A DNA stretch of 64,000 bases from Abelmoschus esculentus. Its lineage: Eukaryota > Streptophyta > Magnoliopsida > Malvales > Malvaceae. Each line of letters begins with the position of its first letter. Within the stretch, counting starts at the first letter, position 1. The stretch spans positions 4,371,501 to 4,435,500 of the forward strand of contig JAUCBN010000021.1 of NCBI GenBank assembly GCA_035048815.1. Direction: 5' to 3'. The notes beneath the pieces were generated by a model. It did not search any database and was not told where the DNA came from. It saw only the letters and a list, made by a program, of their open reading frames with translations. Shown here piece after piece: positions 12,406 through 23,249 of the stretch. The position numbers were made by a program, and so were the translations under genes.

Positions 12406-12818
12406 CTGGTGATCTGAAACTCTAAGAAACAAAAGGTGGTGCCTCGATCCACCAAAGAAGTTGAATATAGAGGGCTTGTAGATGTAACCTTATAAGTTAC
12501 TTGGTTAAACAGTTTACTCGATGAAATGGGAGTTAAGACTCAAGACATAACTACGATATGAAGTGACAACTCAAGTGCTATTTCTATGAGTGCCAACCAT
12601 GTGTATCATTCCAAGTCCAAACATGTTGAAATGGATGTTCATTTTGTAGGTGAAAAGGTGGCAGCGAGGAAACTTAAGGTGAATTGTGTACCTACAAATT
12701 GTCAAGTGGCTGATGGAATGACTAAACCTCTCTCAAAGGCATATTTTGAATTATTTCGACAAAGGCTAGGAATGTTTTCGATAAAAAAGGTTGAAGAAGG
12801 AAGGAGTAGGAAGGATAT
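12406..12818 (+). pseudogene. Copia RNase H C-terminus and polypurine tract, copy 1
   Basis: After the inserted LTR the copia frame resumes. The open part 12586-12828 encodes HVYHSKSKHVEMDVHFVGEK, then VPTNCQVADGMTKPLS, the standard end of a copia RNase H. A purine-rich run follows at about 12793-12818, directly before the shared LTR. Confidence 0.8.
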
Positions 12819-13012
12819 TGAGTATTGAAGTTGTTAGGAAGCTTCTAGGTCCAGCTGGTTCAACAGCTCCAACTATTCTCAGTTTTTTTTTCAGTTTTTC
12901 CTACTTGTATGCGTGCTCATATGTGAATAAATACACCTGAGAATCATTGCAAATATCTTCTTGAGTTTAATGAACTTTCAGCTTAATATTGTTCTTCATT
13001 TCCTACTTCTCA
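12819..13012 (+). repeat. Copia LTR 2 (shared middle LTR)
   Basis: Full-length copy of the 192-194-bp LTR. It serves as the 3' LTR of copy 1 and the 5' LTR of copy 2: coding remnants of RNase H lie to its left and a gag start lies to its right. Confidence 0.85.
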
Positions 13013-13129
13013 ATCAATATGTTATCTTTCGCAAGTGGTCTTGGAGCCTAGAATCTTACGCTCTTGCTGCTCAAGTTCTTTCTTTCTCTTCTTTCTTTTT
13101 TTTTTTGTTTTTTCCTTCTCTTGACAACA

Positions 13130-13356
13130 ATGGCTACTCCAAATCCACTTCCCACTCAAGAAATAGTTGAACTATCAAGAAGTGCAAAGATGTTTACCAA
13201 TAAACGAGTTAATGCGGTTCTTGATGAACTCAATTTTTTGCTATAGAAACAACAAATTCTCCTCACGGTTCATAGCCATCGTTTGGAACGGTTACTCACC
13301 GGTGTGGCCAGACCACCTCCTGATACAGTGGTTAAAAAGAGAAGCGATCGTGTTCT
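13130..13356 (+). pseudogene. Copia gag, copy 2, first part
   Basis: ATG at 13130 opens MATPNPLPTQEIVELSRSAK, the same start as copy 1. A stop follows after the LNFLL block, and the gag is then split by the gypsy LTR that begins at 13357. Confidence 0.75.
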
Positions 13357-14563
13357 TGTAACCCTTAAAATTTATCTAATTTCTTAGAATAAAAGTTAGG
13401 GTTTACATTACTGAAACTTGATTTGCAAGCTAAGTTTTTATAAAATTAAAAACAAAATGATACGAACAAATTATTTAAAATAGTTTATTATCAAAAATAC
13501 TAAAAGCTTATCCAAACATTAAATAAAGTTCAACCCAACGTTAAATAATATTACAGTCCAAAAATTCCGAAATAAAATTTCGAATCCAAAGTTTATTACA
13601 AATAACAAAATATCCGAAATAAATAAAATAGTCTGAAAACTAATAAACATACGTAAATAGTATGAAAGTAGAAATCTCCAAGTACCGAAGTAGTCTAGGT
13701 CAAAGACCTGAAACAGGAAACTGAGAGAGTGTAAGCTAGGGAGCCTAGTGTGTCTCTAGAGTACAGATAAATAGGATTTCAGAATAATATATGCAGATGA
13801 TGTGGTGTATGCATGAAATGCGCCCAATTCCGAAAACCAACAGAAGAGTAGGTTCCCCTGAACCACTCTAACTCCATCACACCAGCAGAAGTGAAAACTC
13901 GACCCGTAGGTGGAGCCACTGATCAAAAATGGTATCTCGACCCGTAGGTGAAGCCACTGAACAGAAGTGATAAATCACTAACTTCCCCGTACACATATAA
14001 TCTACCAGATGTAATGTCATATGCACATACAGAATCAAAATGCATGCATTATAATCTAACAGGAGGCAAGCATAACAAATAGCAGGATCAGAAATGTAAT
14101 ATCAGGATGATGCATGATCATGTGGATTTAACAGAAATTGAACATACTAAAAAACAGAATCAACAGAAGAGAACACACCTGGACAGAAGGCTCAACGATG
14201 ATACTGACGTTAATTGGACTCGGCTCTACCACTAGAATGAGCAGGAGTAGAACCTACGAATAACCATAATCATTAGACACCCTACTATGCCACTCTATTG
14301 ATAAGTACACTAATTAGAAATTAACCAAAACTCACGTGCGGGTTCCGAATGCTGATGGATAGGCGGTCATCTAGGAGGAGGAGGCAGATGCTCGGGGTCG
14401 GAGTGTATGTCACCTGAATCAAACAGAAACTGATTCAGAATCTAAAACAGATAACTGAACTTAAAAGCCCTAAAAATGATACTTCGGGTTCGAATTTCGA
14501 AAAAAGGATAGTGCCATCGGACTCAGGACGTCGAAAAACATAAAGTGGGCTCGGGTCGAAAAA

Positions 14564-14700
14564 GTCAACACTGACGTCAGTAGATGACGTCGTCAGGTCA
14601 ACGCTGACGTTAGTAGATGACGTCATCAGGTCAACGCTAACGTCAGCTGATGACGTTAGCAGTAACGTCAGTGGATGACGTCAATAGTGACGTTAGCAGG
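14564..14700 (-). promoter_or_regulatory. TGACG-rich 33-bp tandem array in the LTR
   Basis: Units start at 14564, 14597, 14630 and about 14662. Each contains one or two TGACGT or ACGTCA cores, giving at least eight in under 140 bp, several as full palindromic TGACGTCA. TGACG is the core bound by plant TGA-class bZIP factors (as-1 type sites), so the array could be a stress-responsive enhancer of the LTR. Binding is inferred from motif content only. Confidence 0.6.
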
Positions 14701-14790
14701 TTACGGGTTGGGTCGGATTTTGGTTCAGGTCGGGTTTCAGGTAGGGCTGGGTCAGGTTTCGAGTCGGGTCGAGTCAGACACGGGTTAGGA
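14700..14790 (+). repeat. G-rich degenerate GGGT repeat in the LTR
   Basis: Directly beside the TGACG array is a run of short GGGTCGGGT-like units (GGGTTGGGTCGG, GGTCGGGTTTCAGG and variants). It resembles the runs at 47.04-47.28 and 48.2-48.47 kb. A G-quadruplex is possible but unproven. Confidence 0.5.
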
Positions 14791-15364
14791 CAAATTTTCC
14801 CGAGAAAATCTAGATTTTCTAAATTTTCCAGGAAAATTCTGGAAAAATTTTATATCCTCCCAGGCCAATTTTCGATTGATTTCGATGCCTCTTTCCCTTA
14901 TTAGATTCGATTAAAACCGCAATAAACACTCCCCTGGACCAGATTTCGATTCAAACCAAGATTAAATACTTAACAACCAAACAAACTGATCAGAAGAACC
15001 AAAGGGGATGAAGGAAAATTACCGAACACACACTCGAAGAAAAGAGATCACGATCACAACGAGAGAAAAGCAAGGAAAGAACAAAAAAGGGGAATCAGAT
15101 TGTTTATATGAGCAAGAAATAAAAGGGGAAAATATATCCCAAACAGAATCGAAACATAACTCGGGGAAGGGAGTTTCCAAATCCAAAAATTGGTATAATC
15201 GCACAAGAAGGGCCTAAAATCTTAAAGATTAAAAACGGTGCCCCTAACTTCCAGAAATTGCAGAATGATCACTGAATCAGACTTAAAAATCCCTAAATTT
15301 TTATGGCACAAAAATAGGGATTTAGGTTCGATTTGGGAAAAAAGTTTTAGGGTGTTATAGTTCT

Positions 15365-15990
15365 AAATGAGGATTATGAGATATATGTTGCCCAAGACAG
15401 CGCTCTTGCGTCTTGGTTGCTTTCAACCATCCGTTCGAGTTTGCTCCCTCAGTTTTGTAGGTGCTGAAACTGAAGCCATGGTGTGAAATACTGTCTTGCA
15501 ATTTTTTGCAAACAAGTCGACCACTAGTGTCATGGGTCTCCACTACAAGTTGCATTCCATTCCAAAGGGTGAGTTGAGCATGTAATCCTACCTTACACAG
15601 ATAAAAGAAGTGTGTGATGTGTTGTCTAGTTGTGACAGTCTTGTGTCGGATCTTGAATACATTGTCACTATATTAAATGGATTACCAGCTAAGTATCATT
15701 CGTTTAAAGCGATCGTTATGACCAACAAAGATTCGTTTACTTTAGATGAGGTTAAAATCGTGTTTATTGATGTAGAAGCACAGTTGTAAGGGTTTAATAC
15801 CCAGCAAATGCTACCAATGCTTGCGAATGTAACATATTTGCATCCTTTCAATGTCATTCAGGGAGGGTGTTCCCATACTAATCAGGTTTTTGGGTACAAT
15901 GCACAAGCTATGCTACCTATAATGACTAATGTGGCACAGGTTCAGTCATCTGCTGTCAATTAGGGAGGTCGATTCTATTAAGCTCAGAAC
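15365..15990 (+). pseudogene. Copia gag, copy 2, second part
   Basis: The gag resumes immediately after the GTTCT duplication with a frame matching the copy 1 gag (ASWLLSTIRSSLLPQF), and continues through KEVCDVLSSCDS-like and LPAKYHSFKAIV-like segments to about 15960. Stops and frameshifts are frequent. Confidence 0.75.
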
Positions 15991-16059
15991 TCAAGTGTAA
16001 AACTTGGATACTCAGTCGATCGATTCTGGCAAAGATTTAATAAAAAATTTGTTGGAGTT

Positions 16060-16356
16060 ATGGTAGGAAATGCAACAAAAGATTCAATGAATGTGAATAT
16101 AGCTTCAATGTGTGATGAACAAGCCTTCTTATCTTGTTTTGGTAGTGGACAATCACCTGCGATAGCTACATCTGATACTTGGATGGTTGATTCGGGAGCA
16201 ACTCACCATGTGACACCAGATGCAAACAAGGTGATCAATGGTACTGAGTATACAGGCACAAGTAAGTTACTTGTGGATAATGGTCATGGATTAAGTATCT
16301 CTAAATCTGGTTTTACAGTTCTTAATACAATATCACGTAGTCTTGTTATAAATTAA
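16060..16356 (+). pseudogene. Copia protease domain, copy 2
   Basis: The frame has WMVDSGATHHVTPD, with the aspartic protease active-site triad D-S-G starting at 16189. A glycine-rich LVDNGHGLSISKSG strand follows, usual in copia proteases. The frame stops at 16356, where the pre-integrase region should continue, so the polyprotein is broken. Confidence 0.8.
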
Positions 16357-16363
16357 TTATTTC

Positions 16364-17450
16364 ATGTTTCCTCCATTACTAAAAATTTTTCTTTTTATGT
16401 CCAAGTGTGCTAAGGACAAGTTGGTGTACTTTGAGTTCCATGTAAATGATTGCCTGGTGAAAGATGAAGAAACTAGAGATATGCTGCTGAAGGGTGTTGA
16501 ACATCAAGGTTTGTATCGATTTGATGTCGGTTCTAACACTACACCTACTTGTAATTCTAGTGTAGTTGAAGCAAATATAACTAGTTGTGCAAATTACATT
16601 TGTGCACTTTGGCACAAGAGACTTGGGCATCCAGCTCTCATACCTCTAGTTCAAGTTTATAAATCTATAAATGTTCATGTTTCTAATAAAATGGTAGTTG
16701 ACTCCACTATGTGTACAGCTTGTAGAATAAGTAAAAGCCATAAATTGCCATTCAAGTCATCCATAACAGTTTACACCACACCTTTTCAGGTTGTGTTTAC
16801 AGATCTATGGGGGCCGGAACATGTTGACTCCAATGGATTCAAATACTATATGTCATTTGTCGATGGCCATACTCGATACTGTGCTTCAAACCATTTGTCA
16901 ATGACTCCAGAACCAATTTGACATATCCATTAAGGAGGTACAGTCAGATTGGGGAAGGGAGTATCAAGCCTTATCTCTTGTGATTCAAACCATGGGAATC
17001 AAGCATAGGCTTGTGTGCCCTCATACGTCTGAGCAAAATGGGATTGTTGAGAGGAAGCACAAGCACCTTGTTAAAACTAACCTTACTCTATTAGCTCAAG
17101 CATCGCTTCCATTCAAATTTTGGTCATTTGTTGTTAGTACTGCTACTTTCCTCATTAATTGATTGCCATCTTCAGTGTTTTAGGGAGTGTATCCTTTTGA
17201 AAAACTCTTTCAAAAGACACCAGACTATAGTGTTCTATGAGTTTTTGGATGTACGTGTTTTCTTCATCTTCGAGCCTATCACACAAACTCTATCAAACCT
17301 TGCACTTTTCTGGGTTATAGTGCAAACCATAGAGGCTATCAGTGTATGGAATCAGATGGTAAAGTGTATATCTTGAGACATGTTATATTTGATGAACATG
17401 TTTTTCCTTTTGCAGAAAGAGGAAGAGATACAAGGGTACCTACAAGCCTA
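16364..17450 (+). pseudogene. Copia integrase domain, copy 2
   Basis: The 16364-16921 frame holds the GAG_pre-integrase signature LWHKRLGHP and CRISKSHKLPF, then the catalytic core entry VVFTDLWGPEHVDSNGFKYY with its first aspartate. The frame is then lost, and 16980-17162 resumes with HTSEQNGIVERKHKHLV, the conserved stretch around the final glutamate. Further right, 17346-17400 has the C-terminal VYILRHVIFDE-type motif. At least two frame breaks disable it. Confidence 0.8.
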
Positions 17451-17653
17451 GTGGTTCACCCAGCAGCTTTACTTGGTGTATTTCTCATAGTTGATGGTGC
17501 AACTAGGGTTTGCATGGATACATGCATTGATTCTCGAGGAAGAAGTTCATCACCAGGTGTCTCTAGAAATATTAAAGATACAAGACAGTCTACTACTCCT
17601 AATACTATTGAGATACGATCTAGTGCTACAATCCTTACACCATCTGTTGCCAA

Positions 17654-18112
17654 ATGCAAGATGTTCTTCCAACAGATGATGTTGCATACGAACCTGGTCA
17701 GTCTTTTGATCAGATGAATGCCCAATCTCAAGTGGATGTTAGAATAAGTGAACCAGGTCAGTCAGTTGAGCAAGATTATGTTACGTTTGATTCAGATGAA
17801 AGTATGAATGGCATTGAGGATTTAAGTTTGTCTCGAGGGTCACTTCCTGGTGCCTCGACTGTAAATGAAGATGTTGAGCTACCTGAAGAAGATACTAGAA
17901 GGAATGTTCCTCCTATAGCTCAGCTAGTTGTAAGTAACACTCATCACATGATTACAACAAGCAAAGTTGGTACTTACAAACCAAAGACCTTTGTTGCTGC
18001 TCTCGATAGTGAACTACTGGAACCCAACTCGATACAAGAAGCTCTTCAGGTGCCACATTGTAAGGCAACAGTTTTCGTTGAGTATACAACACTAATAGAC
18101 AATGGGACTTGA
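17654..18112 (+). pseudogene. Copia integrase-to-RT linker, copy 2
   Basis: An open acidic frame of 152 codons lies between integrase and reverse transcriptase. It ends in SNTHHMITTSKVG, then FVAALDSELLEPNSIQEALQ, the region before reverse transcriptase in copia elements. The sequence of this last motif is where copy 1 resumes after its deletion. Confidence 0.65.
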
Positions 18113-18960
18113 ACCTTAATTCCAGTACAAGAAGGAAGAAGTACAGTGGGGTACAAATTGCTATTTCGGATTAAAAAGAATACAGATGGATCTGTACAAA
18201 GGTATAAAATACGCTTGGTGGCTAAAGGCTATTCACAAGTCCCTGGTCAAGACTTTCATGACACCTTCAATCCTATGCTGAAGAATCCACAATAAATGTA
18301 ATTCTATCACTTACAGTACACAAAGGGTGAAAGTTGAGACAAATGGATGTCAACAATGCCTTTCTCAATGGAGAATTGCATAAGATTGTGCTTATGGATC
18401 AACCAGAAGGTTTCGAACAAAAGGTTGTTGATGGGCCACGATTAGTTTGTAAACTAGAAAAGGCCTTATATGGTCTTAGGCAGGCACCTCGAAATTGGTA
18501 TGCCAAGTTAAGGGACTTTCTACTGGAGATTAGCTTTTAAGGGTCGAATGTTGATACTTTCTTGTTTGTAAAGGATCTGATGTGTCACTCTATGTCCTTG
18601 TGTATGTTGATGACATAATAGTAACTGGTGGCTCAAGCATAGTAATTGAAAGAGTCGTGAAGCTGCTGGGAGAAAAGTTTGCACTCAAAAACTTTGATGA
18701 GTTGCATTTCTTCTTAAGGATGAATGTTATTAAGGTAGGAAATTCAATTATCCTGAACCAAAACAAGTACATAATAGAGCTTCTACAAAAAGTTCACATG
18801 GACAAAGCTAATGTCATACCAACTCCTATGATAACATCGTCAAAGCTTACACAAAATGTTGGAAGTCCCTTAATAGATTCCACTGAGTATAGAAGCATTG
18901 TGGGTAGTCTTCTTTATGCGTGCTACATCAGGTCAGACATTGTATAAAGTGTCCATAGAC
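18113..18960 (+). pseudogene. Copia reverse transcriptase, copy 2
   Basis: RVT_2 is spread over frames 18334-18540 (VNNAFLNGEL, KALYGLRQAPRNWY) and 18582-18947 (YVDD at 18603-18614, then ELHFFLRMNVIK). The segment before 18334 contains RLVAKGYSQVPGQDF with stops. Key catalytic residues are present, but the frame is interrupted at 18297, 18540 and 18947. Confidence 0.85.
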
Positions 18961-19582
18961 TTGTACAGTTCATGCACAATCCTTGTGAACAACACCTTGC
19001 TGAAGTGAAGCGTGTGCTACGCTACCTCAGTGGTACATTGGATTTTGGACTCGTGTTCTCTCCCATAAGCACACAATGCCAACTTGTTGTATTCACTGAT
19101 ACAGATTGGAGAGAAAGCTTGGATGATAGAAGATCAGTATTAGAAAATTGTGTGTTTCTTGGTGGCAATCTAGTGATCTGGAACTCTAAGTAACAAAAAG
19201 TGGTGTCTCGATCCACCACAAAACTTGAGTATAGAGGGCTCACATATGTAACCTCAGAAGTTACTTGGTTAAACAGTTTACTAGATGAAATGGGAGTTAA
19301 GACTCAAGACATAACTACGATTTAGAGTGACAACTCGAGTGCTATTTCTATGAGTGTCAACCATGTGTATCATTCCAAGTCCAAACATGTTGAACTAGAT
19401 GTTTATTTTGTACGTGAAAAGGTGACAGCGAGGAAGCTCTAGGTGAACTATGTACCTGCAAATTGTCAAGTGGCTGATGGAATGACTAAACCTCTCTCAA
19501 AGATATATTTTGAATTATTTTGACAAAGGCTATGAGTGTTTTCAATAAAAGAGGTTGAAGAAGGAAGGAGCAGGAATGATAT
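18961..19582 (+). pseudogene. Copia RNase H, copy 2
   Basis: The frame at 18972-19193 has HLAEVKRVLRYLSGTLDFG and DTDWRESLDDRRS. After a stop, LEYRGLTYVTSEVTWL and VPANCQVADGMTKPLS follow up to about 19500. The polypurine tract AAGAAGGAAGGAGCAGGAATG precedes the truncated LTR 3. Confidence 0.8.
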
Positions 19583-19640
19583 TGAGTATTGAAGCTGTTA
19601 GAAAGCTTTCAGGTCCAGCTGGTTCAACAGCTCCAATTGT
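19583..19640 (+). repeat. Copia LTR 3, truncated
   Basis: It begins TGAGTATTGAAGCTGTTAG and matches the first 57 or so bases of LTRs 1 and 2, then stops abruptly at GCTCCAATTG, where AT-rich sequence begins. Most of the LTR and any target duplication are gone. Confidence 0.75.
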
Positions 19641-21500
19641 TATATAATTATAAAATTATTAATTTTCTTATATTGGCAAATGATGAAGAATTGTTGGCTC
19701 TAGTTATCAGTCTTATTTAACCTTTAAATACCCTGATAATTGGCTCCTAGAAAAATGGACGAGGGGAATGAGCATTTGGATATTCATTTTTTGAAAAATA
19801 TTTTTTCAGATTAAAGTCAAAACTCATAAATGATTATAAATAAATAATTTTTTGAGAAAAAAACTAGTATATTTGAATAATGTTTTTTAGTTTTTCAATC
19901 CAAAAGTAAAAATTGAACTTTCTAATTTTATAGTTAAAAATATGTAAATATATATGAAAATTTTGATCCAACAAATAAATAATAAATTAGGTCAAGGAGA
20001 TAGAGTATGGACACAACAATTTAAAGGGAAAAAAATATAGACCTGGTTTCATGGACGAAACTAGGATTTAAATTTAGGAGGGGCAATAATCTATTAGACC
20101 TTTAAATTTAAAAATTGAAAGATAAAAAATTTTATTTAAATAATATTTAAATTAAAAAAATTAAAAATATAACTATACCAAAATATCTGGGAGGGGCAAC
20201 AACCCCTCCTATGTAATACGTTGTATTATCCCTGCCTGACTTACCACATCGATATTGTCTTTATCCAATCATTAAATTAAATGTTAAAATTAAATATTAA
20301 AGCAAAACGGATACCCAATTTGTGGAAATTTTTTGGTTGTTTGAAATTAGTAAAAACGAATTAAAAGTTTAATGGTTATGATAAAAGTATATTGAATATC
20401 GAAAATGAATCAAAAATTTCTATAAAATATTTCTTCAAGTTAATTTGTCAGGTTAATTTTTTTATCGACAGTTAAAATGTCTATATTGTATATTTTAAAA
20501 TTTTAATGATTATTTTCGAAGTGTTTTAAAAGTTTAGGAGTACATAAATTATCTTTTGCATGTTAAAAAGTAAAGGGTAAGTATAAATATTTATATTATA
20601 AAACTTTGAACTTTTAGTTTTAATTTTTTTTCTTCTATGAACATAGATGTAAACATATTTTTATATTAAAACTTAATTTAAATATATAATAATTTTTGGC
20701 TTATTTTAAACTTAAATGTTAAAATTTAAAATTCTCCTAAAATTTAACTTTTATATATTAAAAATTTAAATTTAAACCCAAAACTAATGATCAAACTCTA
20801 AAGTGTAAAAATAATAAATTTATAAAAATTAAAGTTTACTCAACTGTAACTAAATATTTTTTAAAAATATACTATATTAATAATATTTTAATTTTAGAAT
20901 ATCTTAAATATTAAAATATTATTTTAATATTTTATTTTTGAATCGATAATATTTTCGGAGCTATATTATATAGTTTAATATAATATTTTTTGTTTAATTA
21001 ACATATCCGACTAATTCGGATTGACCTTCGCAGAAACATAATATAAGGACGATTATGTTAATCCAATTATCTTTTTTCACAGCATTAGTATTTAAATTTT
21101 TTACCATACTTAAAGGATCTAACGCATAATCCTAATAAATTAACTGATTATTAGTATTTATTAATAATAAAATATTATTATTTAATGATATTTAATATAA
21201 TATTCTTATTTATTAATAAGATTATATTTTAATAATATCATTATTTATTAATTATGTATATTATTTAAAATATTAATAATACATGAATGATTAATAATAC
21301 AATCAAAACAAATGCAAGTTAACAATAATATGAATAAAATAAATAGCAAATATAATAATTTTTCACGTGTAACAATATTATTATCCAAAGTAAGAGAGAA
21401 ACAACACGATAAAATCAACGTCACAAAATAAGAGAGATCAATAAGAGATCCTTTAAGCTATACAAAGTTATATGTTAACCTAGTCATTCTTGTCGATACA
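19641..21500. other. AT-rich intergenic spacer
   Basis: No gene. About 20040-20230 contains two GGAGGGGC motifs and an AACCCCTCC complement, resembling ends of an old non-autonomous element. About 20900-21300 is almost pure AT with TTAATAATA palindromic runs. Confidence 0.5.
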
Positions 21501-21509
21501 TTTATTATA
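21501..21509. repeat. Target site duplication (left) of Mutator-like element 1
   Basis: TTTATTATA here is repeated exactly at 23241-23249, directly outside the inverted ends. A 9-bp duplication is the hallmark of Mutator-superfamily insertion. Confidence 0.85.
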
Positions 21510-21721
21510 GGGTTAATTATCGTGGAGATCACATTTGTTTGTCTTTAATACAAATTTAGTCATCGATTTTGAAAATCAATCAACATAGTCACATACGTTT
21601 TCGGGCTGTAAACTTATGGTTACTTCAACGTTAAAAGTCGTTAAGGGTTAACAGAAAAATGATTTGGCAAAATAATAAAAGGATAAATTACCTATATAGT
21701 CACTAAATTATTATTTTATTT

Positions 21722-21925
21722 TCATTTTATCTTTAATTTAACTCTCAAAATTTTAGAATTTATATTTTTAGCATCTTTCAAATTTAAGTTTACTCCCAGT
21801 TTATTACAATAACCATTAAGTGGTATGAAATTGGAATGAAATCCTTCAAGACCCAATATACCTCCTTTAACATCTACATAATTTCTTGAATCATCTTTAA
21901 AAAAGATTGTCTTACCAAAAGACAC
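21722..21925 (-). pseudogene. Exon-like segment, possibly captured
   Basis: A minus-strand frame begins VSFGKTIFFKDDSRNYVDVK (internal to the open frame) and continues with GGILGLEGFHSNFIPLN before losing character. It is preceded on that strand by TTTTAGGG, a possible 3' splice site. Residue composition is protein-like, unlike the surrounding AT-rich DNA. I do not recognise the family. Confidence 0.35.
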
Positions 21926-22100
21926 CCCCTAAAATACCAAAACTTGCATTAAAATATGAAAGATCAAGACGCATTATTCACATATGCAAGTCAAACACAC
22001 ATGGTCTAGAGAAAATGATCAAGGTCTTGAACAAAAAAATAAGATCTAAAATATTAAATAGCGATCAATAGCTTGTTGCCTCATGAGATGTCAAGCACTC

Positions 22101-22292
22101 TCAAAGTATCATGAGTATTATTGTCTGATTCAACTCTTTTGAGGGGAGATATATTGACTTCAAAGGTATTTTAGAAGAATAGTTTAGTTTTACTATGTAA
22201 GTCTTTAATCGGAAAGAAAGCTTTACCCTCGGGCCATTCTTAGGAGGGTCTCCACCAGCATCAGGAATTCTGGTTTCACAATCAGACAACAA
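22101..22292 (-). pseudogene. Exon-like segment, possibly captured
   Basis: The minus-strand frame opens LSDCETRIPDAGGDPPKNGP and runs on to RVKLSFRLK, a proline- and glycine-containing stretch unlike chance AT-rich translation. It lies between the other two exon-like segments on the same strand. Family unknown. Confidence 0.35.
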
Positions 22293-22598
22293 GTGATCGC
22301 TACAAAAGTTTTAGTATCTAGATTTTAATATATTCAAAATCTAAGTTTAATTAGGAGTGAAAGAATATACCCTTTTATGAATGACTCTTCTACCATTATT
22401 GTACATTCAAACTTGTTTTATAGTAAAGAATCCACTGTATACATAATCTTATCATCATCATATATGAATCTTTTTTCAGCAAGTTTTGAAGAGTATGTTT
22501 GGTAAAGTTTATCAAAAAATTTTCTCCTAATTTATTTGCTTTGAAAAACTATATCTTCTCAAAAAATGGCAATCTACAAATTGTATTTTGGTAAATAT

Positions 22599-22907
22599 TC
22601 ATCTTTGAAAGTGAACATCTAGAATAAAAAGCATAATAAAAACACAAAATAAATCTATTATATATTGATAAAATATAGTATCTATAGAATTGACATAAAC
22701 TTTGAGGTAATAGGCAACTAGGGATATTTTTTGTTTATTCGTCCTAACTTCACGCTTACTGAAAATAAAATACTTGAGAGGCTCCAAGATCTCTGACAAC
22801 ACATCCGATGGTATTGTTGGTGTCGATGGAGGTATGTATAGATGGAGATTTAAGTGCTTAATTATGTAGATGTTGAAGGAGGTGTATTGAGTTTGGGAGG
22901 ATTTCAT
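22599..22907 (-). pseudogene. Exon-like segment, possibly captured
   Basis: A minus-strand frame contains PPSTPTIPSDVLSEILEPLK and a following TTTTCAG-TAAGC junction that could be an old donor site. It would be the 5'-most exon of the captured set. Family unknown; part of the frame is AT-rich and probably intron or spacer. Confidence 0.3.
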
Positions 22908-23240
22908 TTAGTTTTTGTCCCTCTCAACGGTTACGTAATAGAAAGGGAATAGACTTCAATTTTAGGAAGACGATGGAATTATAAAATTTTTAAATTTTAA
23001 GGATCAAAATAAAGATAAAATAAAAAATAAAATAATTATTCAGTGACTATATAGGTAATTTATTCTTTTATTATTGTGTCAAATCACCTTTCCGTTAACC
23101 CTTAATGTATTTTAATGTCGAAGTGACTATAAGTTTACAACCTGAAAACGTATGTGACAGTATTGGTTGATTTTTAAATTCGATGATTAAATTTGTACTA
23201 TAAACAAACAAACAAACATGACCAATGCAATAATTAACCC

Positions 23241-23249
23241 TTTATTATA
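23241..23249. repeat. Target site duplication (right) of Mutator-like element 1
   Basis: Exact copy of the 9-bp TTTATTATA at 21501-21509. Confidence 0.85.

Larger units (their letters stand above)
8776..13012 (+). mobile_element. Copia retrotransposon, copy 1 of a tandem pair
   Basis: LTR 8776-8967 and LTR 12819-13012 enclose gag, reverse transcriptase and RNase H remnants. The middle LTR is shared with the second copy. A purine-rich tract ending GGAAGGATAT precedes the middle LTR, and a TGGTATC primer-binding remnant follows the first. Compared with copy 2 the interior has lost the segment from late gag to just before reverse transcriptase (protease and integrase), and a gypsy LTR has inserted at about 11051-12405. 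Stop codons interrupt every domain, so it is inactive. Confidence 0.8.
13357..15359 (-). mobile_element. Ty3/gypsy solo LTR, 2003 bp, with target duplication
   Basis: The block runs from TGTAACCCTTAAAA to TTTTAGGGTGTTATA and is flanked on both sides by GTTCT (13352-13356 and 15360-15364), a 5-bp target duplication typical of LTR elements. Copia gag sequence is continuous on removing the block. On the minus strand it begins TATAACACCCT, a decayed TGTAACACCC, and ends GGGTTACA. No internal region is present, so this is a solo LTR left by LTR-LTR recombination. It carries two copies of CTCGACCCGTAGGTG (about 13897 and 13936) and the TGACG array at 14564-14700. Confidence 0.85.
12819..19640 (+). 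mobile_element. Copia retrotransposon, copy 2 of the tandem pair
   Basis: It has gag, protease, integrase, reverse transcriptase and RNase H in copia order, interrupted by a 2003-bp gypsy solo LTR at 13357-15359. The right LTR is truncated to about 57 bp (19583-19640). Many in-frame stops and frameshifts make it inactive. It is the more complete of the two copies, which share about 90 percent of their sequence by eye where both exist. Confidence 0.85.
21510..23240 (-). mobile_element. Mutator-like element 1, possible Pack-MULE
   Basis: Inverted ends of roughly 270-290 bp (GGGTTAATTAT at the left, ATAATTAACCC at the right) show many shared phrases, such as TGTCACATACGTTTTC-like and AAGGGTTAAC blocks, and are flanked by the 9-bp repeat TTTATTATA. 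The 1731-bp element encodes no transposase. Its interior (about 21790-22960) is not repeat-like and holds three minus-strand frames in one order that look like exons of a host gene. This is the layout of a gene-capturing Mutator-like element. The donor gene is not recognised. Confidence 0.7.

Noticed and set aside
14650..14904. Open frame through the G-rich repeat at 14.65-14.9 kb
   Set aside because: It is a translation of tandem repeat and GGGT-rich LTR sequence, with no protein motif and inside a solo LTR.
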